Shown: in pieces, positions 1 through 7,458 of the stretch
Position numbering within the stretch: position 1 is the stretch's first letter
Layout of the letters: each line of letters opens with the position of its first letter
Source: UBA4744 sp963723165
GTDB taxonomy: Bacteria; Actinomycetota; Acidimicrobiia; Spongiisociales; UBA4744
Length of the DNA stretch: 38,544 nucleotides
Assembly (NCBI GenBank): GCA_963723165.1
Contig: CAVRPP010000009.1
Coordinates: 1-38,544, forward strand
Direction: 5' to 3'
Position numbers and translations under genes: made by a program
Notes under the pieces: generated by a model
The model's input: the letters and a program-made list of their open reading frames with translations, nothing else
Databases searched by the model: none
What the model was told of the DNA's origin: nothing

Positions 1-1101
1 GTAGCGGCGGGCGATGGCCGGCCAGTACAGCGTCGAGCCGATCTGCCTTGCTTTCCCTGCCATGCGGGCCGCGAGAGAAGGATCCGCCAACACGCTCCGG
101 AGGGCGGCTGCCATCTCGATGGGATCGTCGTGGGCGACTACGGTGCCCGCACCGTTGCCCAACAGTTCGACGGCGTGGGGGAAGGCGGTGGCGATGACCG
201 GCTTCCCGGCTGCGAGAGCTTCGACCAGCACGCCTGAAGTGACCTGCTCGGTTGATTCGTAGGGAAGCACGACCATGTCCGCCTGGCGAACGGCAAGCGC
301 CAGTGCGTCGATGTCGAGATACCGGTCGTCGAACTCGACAACGTCGTCGAGCCCGAGATCATGCACCCGGGCCATCAGACCCTCGAGGTAGGCGTCACCC
401 TGGGAAGCCTGGACCTTGGGATGGGTCTTGCCGAGAATGATGTAGCGGGGAAGGGGAACAAGGTCGCGAAGAGCGGCGAAGGCGTCGATCGCCATTTCCA
501 GACCTTTGCCCGGTCCGATGAGGCCCCAGGTGAGCACGACGGGGCGGGTCCCGTTCGCCAAAGACGGGCCACCCAGGCTGACTCTCGCTCCGTGCGGAAC
601 CATGCGAACTTTGCCCGGGTCGATCCGGTAGCCGTCGACAAGGCGCCGGTTGGCCGTATCGCTCATCACGATGGTCCGCTCGGCCAGAGCAACCACATCC
701 TCCAGGATCGACTGCTGGCTGGGGCTGGGCCGGCTGAGGACCGTGTGCAGGGTGACGACCGCTGGAACATTGAGTCCGGCCAGCAGATCGAGAACTTCGC
801 GTCCATCAGGCCCGCCGTAGATCCCGTACTCGTGTTGGACAGAAACGGCGTCGAAGGAATTGAGCACGTCGATCGTCTCGAGTACGGAGGCTCCGTTGCC
901 GTTGACATGTTCGAGTACGACTTCCGGTTGGTGCCCGCCAATTCGGTCGTCTACCAGGCTCACGACGCCAAGACCGTCGTCCGAGCCCCGGCTGCCGGCG
1001 ACGGCTCCGCGTAGGGCGGCTGTAAACGTCGCCAACCCGCACGAGGTGGGCGGGTAGGTACTCAGAAACCCGATGGAAGGATGTCGCGTGGTGTGCCTCA
1101 T
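1..1101 (-). CDS. GT4-family glycosyltransferase (C-terminus beyond window)
   Basis: The reading frame is open from ATG at 1101 to the window edge, giving 367 residues with the C-terminus missing. It has the GT-B fold pattern of retaining GT4 glycosyltransferases. The N-terminus carries the phrase STYPPTSCGLATFT. The second domain starts around residue 180 with VVLTWGLIGPGKGLE, the usual donor-loop region. Near residue 290 is SGVLVEALAAGKPVIAT, the EX7E-like nucleotide-sugar site with its downstream G-K-P-V. A TGA lies directly upstream in frame, so 1101 is the only sensible ATG. It probably transfers a sugar from a nucleotide donor to an envelope or exported glycan; the acceptor cannot be read from sequence. 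An LpxD-like acyltransferase lies upstream on the same strand, which suggests an envelope-polysaccharide locus continuing to the left. Confidence 0.88.
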   Translation of the reverse strand, partial: MRHTTRHPSIGFLSTYPPTSCGLATFTAALRGAVAGSRGSDDGLGVVSLVDDRIGGHQPEVVLEHVNGNGASVLETIDVLNSFDAVSVQHEYGIYGGPDGREVLDLLAGLNVPAVVTLHTVLSRPSPSQQSILEDVVALAERTIVMSDTANRRLVDGYRIDPGKVRMVPHGARVSLGGPSLANGTRPVVLTWGLIGPGKGLEMAIDAFAALRDLVPLPRYIILGKTHPKVQASQGDAYLEGLMARVHDLGLDDVVEFDDRYLDIDALALAVRQADMVVLPYESTEQVTSGVLVEALAAGKPVIATAFPHAVELLGNGAGTVVAHDDPIEMAAALRSVLADPSLAARMAGKARQIGSTLYWPAIARRY

Positions 1102-1260
1102 TCAATGTCCATTCTCTCGAACTGCTGCCAGTTGGCGCCGGTTGGTTGATGCGTCAGCGATCACTCATGCGAGGGGGGGTGAACTCGAAGAGAACGCCGA
1201 GGCAATGAGAGACTGAGGCTGGGGCCGCCTTGAATAGTGAAGTTTACAGGGAAACTCGCG

Positions 1261-2166
1261 CTATTTGCGCTCTAGGGGTTTGGCGGGGACGCCGATCACG
1301 GTGACGCCGTCGGGGACATCCTTCAGGACGACGGCTCCGAGGCCCGTCATGGCGTTCTCGCCGATCTTGATGCCGTTGATCAAGGAGGTTGAAGGGGCTA
1401 TCCAGGTGAACGCTCCGATGGAGGTGGAGCCGCCGACCATGGCGTTGGCGATGACCATCGCGTTGGCCCCCACCCGGACGTTGTGGGCGATATGGACCAG
1501 ATTGTCGACCTTGGCGCCCTCTTCGATGATCGTGTCCGAGAAGGTTCCGCGATCGATGGCTGTATTGGCGCCGATCTCGACGCGGTCGCCGATGATGACC
1601 GTACCGAGGTGGGGGAGTTTGACCCAACCTTCGTCGGTGCGCTCGTAGCCGAAACCGTCCGACCCGATCACGGTGCCAGCGCCGACGTTGACGCCTTCGC
1701 CGATCCGGACCCCCCGGTAGATATGGACCCCGGCACCGATCGTCGATCCTGCCCCGATCTCCACGTCCGGTCCGATCGTCGCAAGCGGACCGACCCCGAC
1801 GTCGGCGGCCAGGTTGGCGGAAGGGTCTATGACAGCGGTCGGGTGGACCTCCGTCGAACGTGGAGGCAGGAAGGCGGTCGCCAACTCGCTGATGAGCAGC
1901 CGCGGCGACGCTGTGAGAACCCACGTGATCTGATCGAAGTTGCCGAGAGCGCGGAGGTCCTCGAGGCCGGCGTCGGTGACGACGGCGCCGGCTTTGGTGT
2001 CGGCCAGGAGCGCATACCGCTTGGCTTTGGCGAACGTGAGGTGCTCAGGCCCGGCCGCGTCGATTGAACGAACCCCGGCGACTTCGCGGTCGGGGTCGCC
2101 CAGGATTTCATGGGCAGTTTCGGCCTGGTCGAGCAAAGCGGAGAGCGGGAACCTGGTCTCGGGCAT
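1261..2166 (-). CDS. lpxD: LpxD-like UDP-3-O-acylglucosamine N-acyltransferase
   Basis: A 301-residue protein with the LpxD domain order: an N-terminal uridine-binding region (about 1-100) and a left-handed beta helix of hexapeptide repeats (about 105-295). The family phrases GTVIGSDGFGYE, VIIGDRVEIGANTAIDRG and DNLVHIAHNVRVG are present; the His in IAHN, near residue 226, matches the catalytic His of LpxD. In Gram-negative bacteria LpxD transfers a 3-hydroxyacyl chain from acyl-ACP to UDP-3-O-acyl-GlcN in lipid A synthesis. No lpxA, lpxC or lpxB is visible here, and the other genes suggest an actinobacterium. The real substrate may therefore be another amino sugar of a surface glycan. Length is slightly below E. 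coli LpxD (341). Family assignment is strong; the exact reaction is inferred. Confidence 0.85.
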   Translation of the reverse strand: MPETRFPLSALLDQAETAHEILGDPDREVAGVRSIDAAGPEHLTFAKAKRYALLADTKAGAVVTDAGLEDLRALGNFDQITWVLTASPRLLISELATAFLPPRSTEVHPTAVIDPSANLAADVGVGPLATIGPDVEIGAGSTIGAGVHIYRGVRIGEGVNVGAGTVIGSDGFGYERTDEGWVKLPHLGTVIIGDRVEIGANTAIDRGTFSDTIIEEGAKVDNLVHIAHNVRVGANAMVIANAMVGGSTSIGAFTWIAPSTSLINGIKIGENAMTGLGAVVLKDVPDGVTVIGVPAKPLERK

Positions 2167-2644
2167 GGCGAATCCTCAGTCAATAGAGGGCTGGCTTGGT
2201 GTTGCAGGATCCTAGCTGGCGGGCGCGTAGCTGCCGGAGGCGGCGGAGCGGAGAGGGTGGTACCTACCCGGACTCCGTTTCACTGGCCTCCGTCTGAGCG
2301 CCGGGGGAGGACGCGTTGGGGGTTGGTGTGGGTGTGGTGTTTGTTTGGAGTTGCCCCCTCCGGTTCTCGCCTGTCGGCGAGACCCACCTCCCCCACCTGC
2401 GGCGGGGGAGGACGCGTGGGGGGTTGGTGTGGGTGTGGTGTTTGTTTGGAGGTGCCCCCTCCGGTTCTCGCCTGTCGGCGAGACCCACCTCCCCCACCTG
2501 CGGCGGGGGAGGACGCGTGAGAGGGCGGTGGTCTTCTTTTCGTCCTCTCCCACCGGAGGTGGGGGAGGTGGCCGATCGCCTAGCGATCGGACGGAGGGGG
2601 CAAGAGTCCTTTCGGAAGTGCCGCCACCCCGGAAGCTGACGCGT
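2167..2644. repeat. GC-rich intergenic repeat array, period 101 bp
   Basis: No gene is supported here. The box GGGGGAGGACGCG recurs at 2303, 2404 and 2505, exactly 101 bp apart. Between the boxes lie near-identical blocks containing TGTGGTGTTTGTTTGGAG and a hairpin-forming segment in which CTCCCCCACCTGCGGCGGGGGAG folds back on itself. The segment CTCGCCTGTCGGCGAG inside each block is a second perfect stem. A further palindrome, GATCGCCTAGCGATC, sits at about 2574-2588. Open frames here are simply products of high GC and repeat period. Related blocks occur at 5.1-5.6, 6.7-7.2, 14.2-14.7 and 15.5 kb. Confidence 0.85.
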
Positions 2645-3478
2645 CTACAGGTGGTCGCGCCAGGAGTGGTCGGGTTCGTAGCCGAGGACCTCGCGGGCCT
2701 TGTCGATCGACAGCAGGGTTTCGAACTCGGCCAGGTCGCGACGGATAGGGACGGAGGGGTAGACCTCGTCCATCAGGCCCTCACTCGAGCGGTCCATCAC
2801 CGTGTCGTTGGCGGCAATGATGTATTGCTCGGATCCGGTCACATCGAGTTCCAGCGCCAGGCGAACGGCCTGGGCGACGTCGCGAGCATCTACATAGCCC
2901 CACAGGTTCCACTTCCTCAGGGCGGGATCGTCCCAGAAGGTGGGGAACTTGGCGTACTCGTCGGGTTCCATGATGTTGGAGATGCGGAGACCGGCAAACG
3001 GCATGCCGAAGCGGCGGTGGAACTGGGCTGCCATCTGCTCGCCCAGCAGCTTGGAAAGGGCGTAACTCGACTCCGGGTAGGGAGTTTGCGCCTCGTCGAT
3101 GGGCGCATAGTCGGGGAGTTCCTTCTCGAACGGCAGTCCCAGCACCGTCTCTGAGGATGCCCAGACCACTTTCTCGAGGCCGAGGTCGACGGCGGCCGAG
3201 AACACGTTGTAGGTGCTGAGGGTGTTGTTGCGGAACGTCTCCTGCTCGGGTCGCATCTCCGGGGCGGGGACCGCCGCCAAGTGGACCACGGCGTCGGCGC
3301 CACGCAGGGCTTCGATGGTTTGACCGAGGTCGGTCAGGTCGACGGCCAGTGCCCAGCCCCACGAAGCCGGCGGGATGGTCAGGTCGACGTTGAGGGTTTG
3401 ATAGCCGCGGGCGTTCAGTTCGTTGACGACTGCCCGGCCGGCTTTGCCGCTGCCGCCGGTCACTACGACCTTCTTCAT
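2645..3478 (-). CDS. NAD-dependent epimerase/dehydratase (extended SDR)
   Basis: A 277-residue extended short-chain dehydrogenase/reductase. The Rossmann fold begins at residue 2 with KKVVVTGGSGKAGRAVV (GxxGxxG at 8-14). The catalytic pair is in SSYALSK (Tyr139, Lys143), and a Ser sits upstream in VWASSETV. The frame is open further upstream to 3646, but ATG 3478 is preceded by GAGGAG at good spacing and gives the standard SDR N-terminus. Members of this family modify nucleotide sugars or reduce related substrates; the substrate is not determined by sequence alone. The gene diverges from the alpha/beta hydrolase across a gap of about 100 bp that must hold both promoters. Confidence 0.87.
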   Translation of the reverse strand: MKKVVVTGGSGKAGRAVVNELNARGYQTLNVDLTIPPASWGWALAVDLTDLGQTIEALRGADAVVHLAAVPAPEMRPEQETFRNNTLSTYNVFSAAVDLGLEKVVWASSETVLGLPFEKELPDYAPIDEAQTPYPESSYALSKLLGEQMAAQFHRRFGMPFAGLRISNIMEPDEYAKFPTFWDDPALRKWNLWGYVDARDVAQAVRLALELDVTGSEQYIIAANDTVMDRSSEGLMDEVYPSVPIRRDLAEFETLLSIDKAREVLGYEPDHSWRDHL

Positions 3479-3578
3479 GAGGTGCTCCTCGATAACTGAT
3501 ACCCCTGAAACGTAGTCCCGGATGCCAGCCCGAGCCATTCGACTTGATTGGGCCGCTCGAGGCGTACCATATGCGGCC

Positions 3579-4430
3579 ATGCGCAGATTTGTCGGAAGAG
3601 CCGCCGTAGCGGCCGGCGTCGTGTACGCCATTCCAGGGTTGCTCAAGAAGGCGTTCGCCCCGCCTCAGCGAGACGCGACGAAGACCCCGGCCGACGTTGG
3701 GTTGCCGGAAGAGCAGGTGTGGCTCGAATCGGTCAACGGGACCAGCCTGCACGCCTGGTTCATCCCGGCAGGCGAAGGGCCCGCTCCGACCGTCGTGGTG
3801 TTGCACGGGTGGGGCGCCAACGCTTCTTTGCTGCTGCCCATCGCCCCCTACCTCCACGAAGCCGGGTACCACACGCTCTTTCTCGACGCCCGCAACCACG
3901 GGCGCAGCGACCACGACGACTTCGCCTCCCTACCCCGGTTCGCCGAAGACCTCGAAGTGGGGATCGCCTGGCTGCGGGAACGGGACGATGTCACCGCGAT
4001 CGGGGTGGCCGGCCACTCGGTCGGGGGCGGCGCCGCCATCTTGGCCGCCTCCCGGGATGCGGAGATCGCCGCGGTCGTCTCCATGTCGGCGTTCGCTCAC
4101 CCCCGCGAAATGATGGCCAACCAGCTGCGACTCGACCGGTTGCCCGGGCGGGTGGCCGAAGGGATGCTCTGGCCTATGGAGAAGCTGATCGGGCACCGGT
4201 TCGATGAATTCGCCCCGCTGCGGCGCATTGGTGAGGTCGAGTGCCCGGTGCTGATAGTGCACGGCGACGCGGACAGGATTATCCCGGTCAAGGACGCCTT
4301 TCGCTTGTTCGAAGCCGCTCCCGACGGGCAGATTCTCATCGTGCCCGATGGCGGTCACGCCTCGCTGGAGCCGTTCGAGCCGCACATGCCGGAGATGATT
4401 GCGTTCCTCGATAGGTACCTGAAGGTCTAA
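3579..4430 (+). CDS. alpha/beta hydrolase
   Basis: A 283-residue serine hydrolase. The N-terminus (MRRFVGRAAVAAGVVYAIPG) is basic then hydrophobic, suggesting a membrane anchor or uncleaved signal. The oxyanion region is VVVLHGWGAN. The nucleophile elbow is GHSVGG, with Ser near residue 147. The acid lies in HGDADRIIP and the His in DGGHASLEPF, so the full Ser-Asp-His triad is present. The chosen ATG 3579 starts just before the hydrophobic segment; the open frame runs to 3522 but adds nothing recognisable. Substrate unknown: these proteins include esterases, lipases and thioesterases. Its last 4 bp overlap the convergent HAD phosphatase gene. Confidence 0.85.
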   Translation: MRRFVGRAAVAAGVVYAIPGLLKKAFAPPQRDATKTPADVGLPEEQVWLESVNGTSLHAWFIPAGEGPAPTVVVLHGWGANASLLLPIAPYLHEAGYHTLFLDARNHGRSDHDDFASLPRFAEDLEVGIAWLRERDDVTAIGVAGHSVGGGAAILAASRDAEIAAVVSMSAFAHPREMMANQLRLDRLPGRVAEGMLWPMEKLIGHRFDEFAPLRRIGEVECPVLIVHGDADRIIPVKDAFRLFEAAPDGQILIVPDGGHASLEPFEPHMPEMIAFLDRYLKV

Positions 4431-5077
4431 GAGACCAGGAGCTCCGCCAGTTGCCGCGGGTCGGTCACGATCCGGCCGGCACCGGCTTTGGTCAGCTCCT
4501 CGGTGGAGCCGAACCCCCAGGTGACCCCGATCGATTCGATGCCGTTGGCGCGGGCGGCCCCGATGTCGTGGTGGCGGTCTCCGATCAATACGACTCCGTC
4601 GCGGTCGGTGGGCTCGAGCAGGCGCAACGCCCGGGCCAGGGTCTCGGGTTTCGGTTCGATCTCCTCCAGGCTGGGACCCTCGATGACCTCCATCCACCTG
4701 GCAAACCCGAGAGTCTCCAGGATCGGCCGGGCGTAGGCAGCGGGCTTGGACGTCACAACGCCGATGCGGGTCACTTGGTGAAGTTGAGCAAGCAACTCCG
4801 GGATGCCCTCATATGCCCGGGCCATCTCCACGGACGCGACGGAGTACTGAGAGCGAAACGACTCGATGAGCGGTCCGACCAAGGTCAGATCCTTCTGGCG
4901 CTCCTCGAGGAGCAAGGTGAGGGAGTCGCGCAGTGGTGGACCGACGTGCCTGTGAAGGCTCTCATTGCTGATGGGCGCCAGACCGTGATCGGCCAGTGCG
5001 GCGTTGAGAGAGATCAGGATGGGTTCGCGTGAATCGACCAGCGTCCCGTCGAGATCAAAGAGGCAGACCCGTGGCAT
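4427..5077 (-). CDS. HAD-superfamily phosphatase (Gph/PpaX-like)
   Basis: A 216-residue haloacid-dehalogenase-type hydrolase. Motif I is FDLDGTLVDS (nucleophile Asp8, acid Asp10). Residues about 20-85 form the helical C1 cap. Motif II is VVTSKP, the motif III lysine lies in EPKPETL, and motif IV is LIGDRHHDIGAA. The order and length match phosphoglycolate phosphatase and pyrophosphatase PpaX relatives. Cytosolic; it removes phosphate from a small metabolite, most often 2-phosphoglycolate in this subgroup, but the specific substrate is inferred. It converges on the alpha/beta hydrolase with a 4-bp overlap, so little room exists for a terminator between them. Confidence 0.85.
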   Translation of the reverse strand: MPRVCLFDLDGTLVDSREPILISLNAALADHGLAPISNESLHRHVGPPLRDSLTLLLEERQKDLTLVGPLIESFRSQYSVASVEMARAYEGIPELLAQLHQVTRIGVVTSKPAAYARPILETLGFARWMEVIEGPSLEEIEPKPETLARALRLLEPTDRDGVVLIGDRHHDIGAARANGIESIGVTWGFGSTEELTKAGAGRIVTDPRQLAELLVS

Positions 5078-5681
5078 GGCCGGGAAGGGTAGTTGTGTCC
5101 GGACACTGCTTCGACGGCGATGTCGGTACTTCGCCGGTGGTCGTTGCCCCCCTTACCCAGCGGCTACGCCGCTGCGGTACTTTCCCCCCAGAGGGGGACT
5201 GTTCCGAATTGCCCCCTGCGGCGGGGCTATGTTCGTTCTGCTTCCACCCTCCCCCTAGCCCCCTCCCGCCGGCGGGAGGGGGAATATGGTGTCCGACCGC
5301 TTTTGCTTGCCGGTCTTCGCCTCGCCCGCTGGCGGGAGAGGCGCGAGCGAAGCGAGCGGAGAGGGTGGGTCCTGTTGAGCGAGGGGAGTGCCCCCCTACC
5401 CCAGCGGCGGGGGGCGTTGGTTTTGCCTCGCGCGCTGGCGGGAGAGGCGCGAGCGAAGCGAGCGGAGAGGGTGTGTCCACGTTGTGACCGGTTGCCCCCG
5501 TACCCCAGCGGCTACGCCGCTGCGGTACTTTCCCCCCGGAGGGGGACTGTTCCGAATTGCCCCCACCTGCGGAGGGGGAGGACGTGGAGGGGGTTGGGGA
5601 TTAGGCTCGCTGTATCGGGCTTTGGGAGGAGAGCGTGGGTTTTTACCGGGTGTCCACGGTGGTGGGGCACAGGCTTTCGCC
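5078..5681. repeat. composite GC-rich repeat region
   Basis: A 604-bp gap with no supported gene. An approximately 80-bp block that includes AGCGGCTACGCCGCTGCGG and GGGGGACTGTTCCGAATTG occurs at about 5149-5225 and again at about 5494-5575; a partial copy sits at 7198-7235. A second block, GCGCGAGCGAAGCGAGCGGA, occurs at 5341 and 5448, about 107 bp apart. Both blocks contain self-complementary arms such as AGCGGCTACGCCGCT, so the transcribed strands would fold into strong hairpins. Long open frames across it arise from base composition and show no family resemblance. Confidence 0.8.
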
Positions 5682-6614
5682 ATGACCGCGCCACGGGATA
5701 CGGCTCCGGTTCGGGCCGAAGAGCGGTTCGATGAGGAGAAACTCACTGCTTACTTGCGGGGACACGTCGCCGAGTTCGCAGGTGATGAACCGATCGAGTT
5801 CGAGCAGTTTCCGGGTGGGCATGCCAACCTCACGTATCTGGCCCGGGTGGGTGAGCGTGAATATGTGTTCCGCCGGCCGCCGCTCGGGCCGGTGGCGCCC
5901 CGCAGCCACGACATGGTCCGGGAGTTCACTGTGCTGCATGCCGTCAGCCGGGTGCTTTCACAGGCGCCGGTGGCGTTCCACCTTTGCAGCGATGAAACCG
6001 TGCTGGGACGTCCGTTCTTCGTGATGGAGCGACGGCGCGGGTTCGTTATTCGGAACCGCTGGCCGAAAGGGCTTCCCGATGAAACCGAGATCCGCAAGCG
6101 CATCAGCGAGCGGTTCGTCGACACCCTGGTCGATCTGCACCGGGTGGACTACAACTCGATCGGGTTGAGTGGACTGGGCAAACCGGAGGGCTTCGCCGAA
6201 CGACAGGTGCGTGGCTGGGCAGGACGCTGGGAGAAAGCCAAGACCCGTGAGGTCGAAACGATGGACCGTCTGGCGGAGTGGCTCGCCGGCGACATGCCCG
6301 TCCCGCAGGCCGCCTCCCTGCTGCACAACGATTACAAGCTGGACAACGTCATGGTCGACGAGACCGGTGACGTGGTAGCCGTATTCGACTGGGACATGGC
6401 AACACTGGGCGATCCGCTCTTCGACCTCGGCACGACCCTGGCCTACTGGTCGCAACCCACCGACCTGCCCTACCGGATCTTCATGGACAACCCGTTGTTG
6501 CACGGTGGGTTCTTCACCCGGGCGGGGATCGTCGATCGGTACCGGGCGGGACCGGCTTCGACCTGTCCAGGCTCCGCTGGTACGAGGTGTTCGCGTTCTT
6601 CAAGATCTCGGTGA
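5682..6614 (+). CDS. aminoglycoside-phosphotransferase-like kinase, frameshifted near the C-terminus
   Basis: A phosphotransferase of the APH/choline-kinase fold, in the subgroup often found beside acyl-CoA dehydrogenases. It shows GGHANLTYLARVG at the N-terminal lobe, the catalytic loop LLHNDYKLDNVMVD near residues 210-225, and the metal-binding VFDWDMATLGDPLFDLG about 20 residues later. The frame stays normal to about 6550 (GIVDRYRAG), then reads unrelated residues (ASTCPGSAG...) to TGA at 6614. The expected continuation is in another frame (see 6553-6733). Restoring one base at about 6550 rejoins them. Start ATG 5682 follows GGTGGGG; the longer open frame upstream is repeat DNA. This may be a real inactivating mutation or a sequencing or assembly error. 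Confidence 0.8.
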   Translation: MTAPRDTAPVRAEERFDEEKLTAYLRGHVAEFAGDEPIEFEQFPGGHANLTYLARVGEREYVFRRPPLGPVAPRSHDMVREFTVLHAVSRVLSQAPVAFHLCSDETVLGRPFFVMERRRGFVIRNRWPKGLPDETEIRKRISERFVDTLVDLHRVDYNSIGLSGLGKPEGFAERQVRGWAGRWEKAKTREVETMDRLAEWLAGDMPVPQAASLLHNDYKLDNVMVDETGDVVAVFDWDMATLGDPLFDLGTTLAYWSQPTDLPYRIFMDNPLLHGGFFTRAGIVDRYRAGPASTCPGSAGTRCSRSSRSR

Positions 6615-6733
6615 TCGTCGAGCAGATCTACGCCCGCTACGTAGCCGGCCAGACCAGCGACGAGCGGTTCGCCGACTTCGGTGCACGAGTCGAGCGATTG
6701 GCGGAGGCGGCTCTGGCGCTGGCGGAATCGTAA
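6553..6733 (+). pseudogene. displaced C-terminal part of the APH-like kinase
   Basis: In the frame displaced by one base from the upstream gene, the sequence reads GFDLSRLRWYEVFAFFKISV and continues with ...VEQIYARYVAGQTSDERFAD, then ...AEAALALAES and stop TAA at 6731-6733. This is the usual helical C-terminus of the APH-like kinase family (RLRWYEVF..K..V..EQI..RY..GQT) and follows directly from residue RAG of the upstream frame. There is no start codon or ribosome binding site of its own. It is therefore the tail of the same gene after a one-base loss within about 6549-6556. Confidence 0.8.
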
Positions 6734-7256
6734 GAGAGTTGCCAGTTGCCAGTTCCCAGTTGCCCCCTCCGGCTCTCGCCTATCGGCGAGAGCCACCTCC
6801 CCCACCTGCGGCGGGGGAGGACGTGTGGGGGTGACCACTTTCGGGTTGTGTTGTCATTTTTCGTCCTCTCCCGGCTGTGCCGGGGGAGGTGGTTCTCGCC
6901 GGAGGTGAGAAGCGGAGGGGGTGTGTCTTGTGCTGGGTTTTGGGGTGTGTCCGTCCTTCCTTGCTTGGCTCGGCGATCTCTCGCATCTGCGGCGGGGGAG
7001 GACGTGTGGGGGTGACCACTTTCGGGTTGTGTTGTCGTTCTTCGTCCTCTCCCGGTTGTGCCGGGGGAGGTGGTTCTCGCCGGAGGTGAGAAGCGGAGGG
7101 GGTGTGTCTTGTGCTGGGTTTTGGGGTGTGTCCGTCCTTCCTTGCCTGGCTCGGCGACCTCCCCCACCTGCGGCAGGGGAGGGAGCGGAGAGGGTCGGGT
7201 GGCGGTACTTTCCCCCCGGCGGGGGGACTATTAGGGGGGATCACACGGACCGACCC
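6734..7256. repeat. GC-rich tandem repeat, period 181 bp
   Basis: No gene is supported. A unit beginning GACGTGTGGGGGTGACCACT starts at 6820 and again at 7001, 181 bp apart and nearly identical through GCGGAGGGGGTGTGTCTTGTG. Each unit contains the hairpin-forming segments CTCCCGGCTGTGCCGGGGGAG (or its variant) and CACCTGCGGCGGGGG. A truncated third unit ends at about 7180, followed by a partial copy of the 5149/5494 block (GCGGTACTTTCCCCCC at about 7203). The array stops just before the promoter of the aromatic biosynthesis gene. Confidence 0.82.
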
Positions 7257-7285
7257 TTGTCTTTGGGGGAGAAGAGGGCTAACTT
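7257..7285 (+). promoter_or_regulatory. promoter of the aro leader transcript
   Basis: TTGTCT (7257-7262) and TAACTT (7280-7285) are separated by exactly 17 bp and resemble the -35 and -10 hexamers of a housekeeping sigma-70 promoter. Transcription would start at about 7290-7295, so the leader-peptide ATG at 7295 would be at or within a few bases of the 5' end of the RNA. Leaderless or near-leaderless mRNAs are common in actinobacteria, and this would explain why no well-placed Shine-Dalgarno sequence precedes the leader peptide. Confidence 0.55.
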
Positions 7286-7294
7286 TCTTTCCAG

Positions 7295-7366
7295 ATGAAG
7301 CAGTTCTATTTCGCCGACTTCGCATTTACCGGGCCCGCAGCCCGGGTTGAAGGAACGCGCACCTAG
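7295..7366 (+). CDS. Phe/Tyr-rich leader peptide of the aro attenuator
   Basis: A 23-codon open frame beginning MKQFYFADFAFTGPAARV and ending at TAG 7364-7366. Four Phe and one Tyr codon fall within codons 4-11, followed directly by an RNA hairpin sequence. This is the layout of amino-acid-sensing leader peptides such as pheL and trpL: ribosomes stall at the aromatic codons when charged tRNA is scarce and so change downstream RNA folding. It lies between a promoter-like element and an intrinsic terminator in front of the first enzyme of aromatic amino acid synthesis. The residue composition, position and alternative RNA structures agree; translation itself is not proven by sequence. Confidence 0.75.
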   Translation: MKQFYFADFAFTGPAARVEGTRT

Positions 7367-7399
7367 AACAGCACTACCAAGCACGATCCCGAAACCCGG
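7329..7399 (+). promoter_or_regulatory. attenuator RNA: competing hairpins
   Basis: Three mutually exclusive pairings can be drawn. Hairpin 1:2 pairs CCGGGC (7329-7334) with GCCCGG (7340-7345) around a 5-nt loop. The antiterminator pairs CCGGGTT (7342-7348) with AACCCGG (7393-7399), 7 bp. The terminator uses 7394-7402 as its 5' arm. A ribosome stalled on the Phe codons ending at 7327 would cover strand 1, free strand 2 and favour the antiterminator. Free translation would keep 1:2 and let the terminator form. This is the classical attenuation logic with all four strands present. Confidence 0.7.
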
Positions 7400-7424
7400 A
7401 GCCAGGGCTCCGGGTCTTTTGTTT
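7394..7424 (+). terminator. intrinsic terminator (attenuator) before DAHP synthase
   Basis: ACCCGGAGC (7394-7402) pairs with GCTCCGGGT (7407-7415), a perfect 9-bp stem with the 4-nt loop CAGG, followed by CTTTTGTTT. It lies 35 bp before the enzyme ATG, after the leader peptide stop, so it can only serve premature termination of this operon's own transcript. Confidence 0.8.
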
Positions 7425-7458
7425 CCCGGAACTGGCTCATCACCCAGGAGCAGCCGCC

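Noticed and set aside
2303..2520. CRISPR array (regular 101-bp spacing)
   Set aside because: The whole unit repeats, with no unique spacers, and no cas genes are nearby; the same holds for the 181- and 186-bp arrays.
6600..6614. TGA at 6612-6614 in the APH-like kinase as another selenocysteine codon
   Set aside because: The protein is already out of frame some 60 bases before this TGA, the family's C-terminus continues in a different frame, and no SECIS-like hairpin follows.
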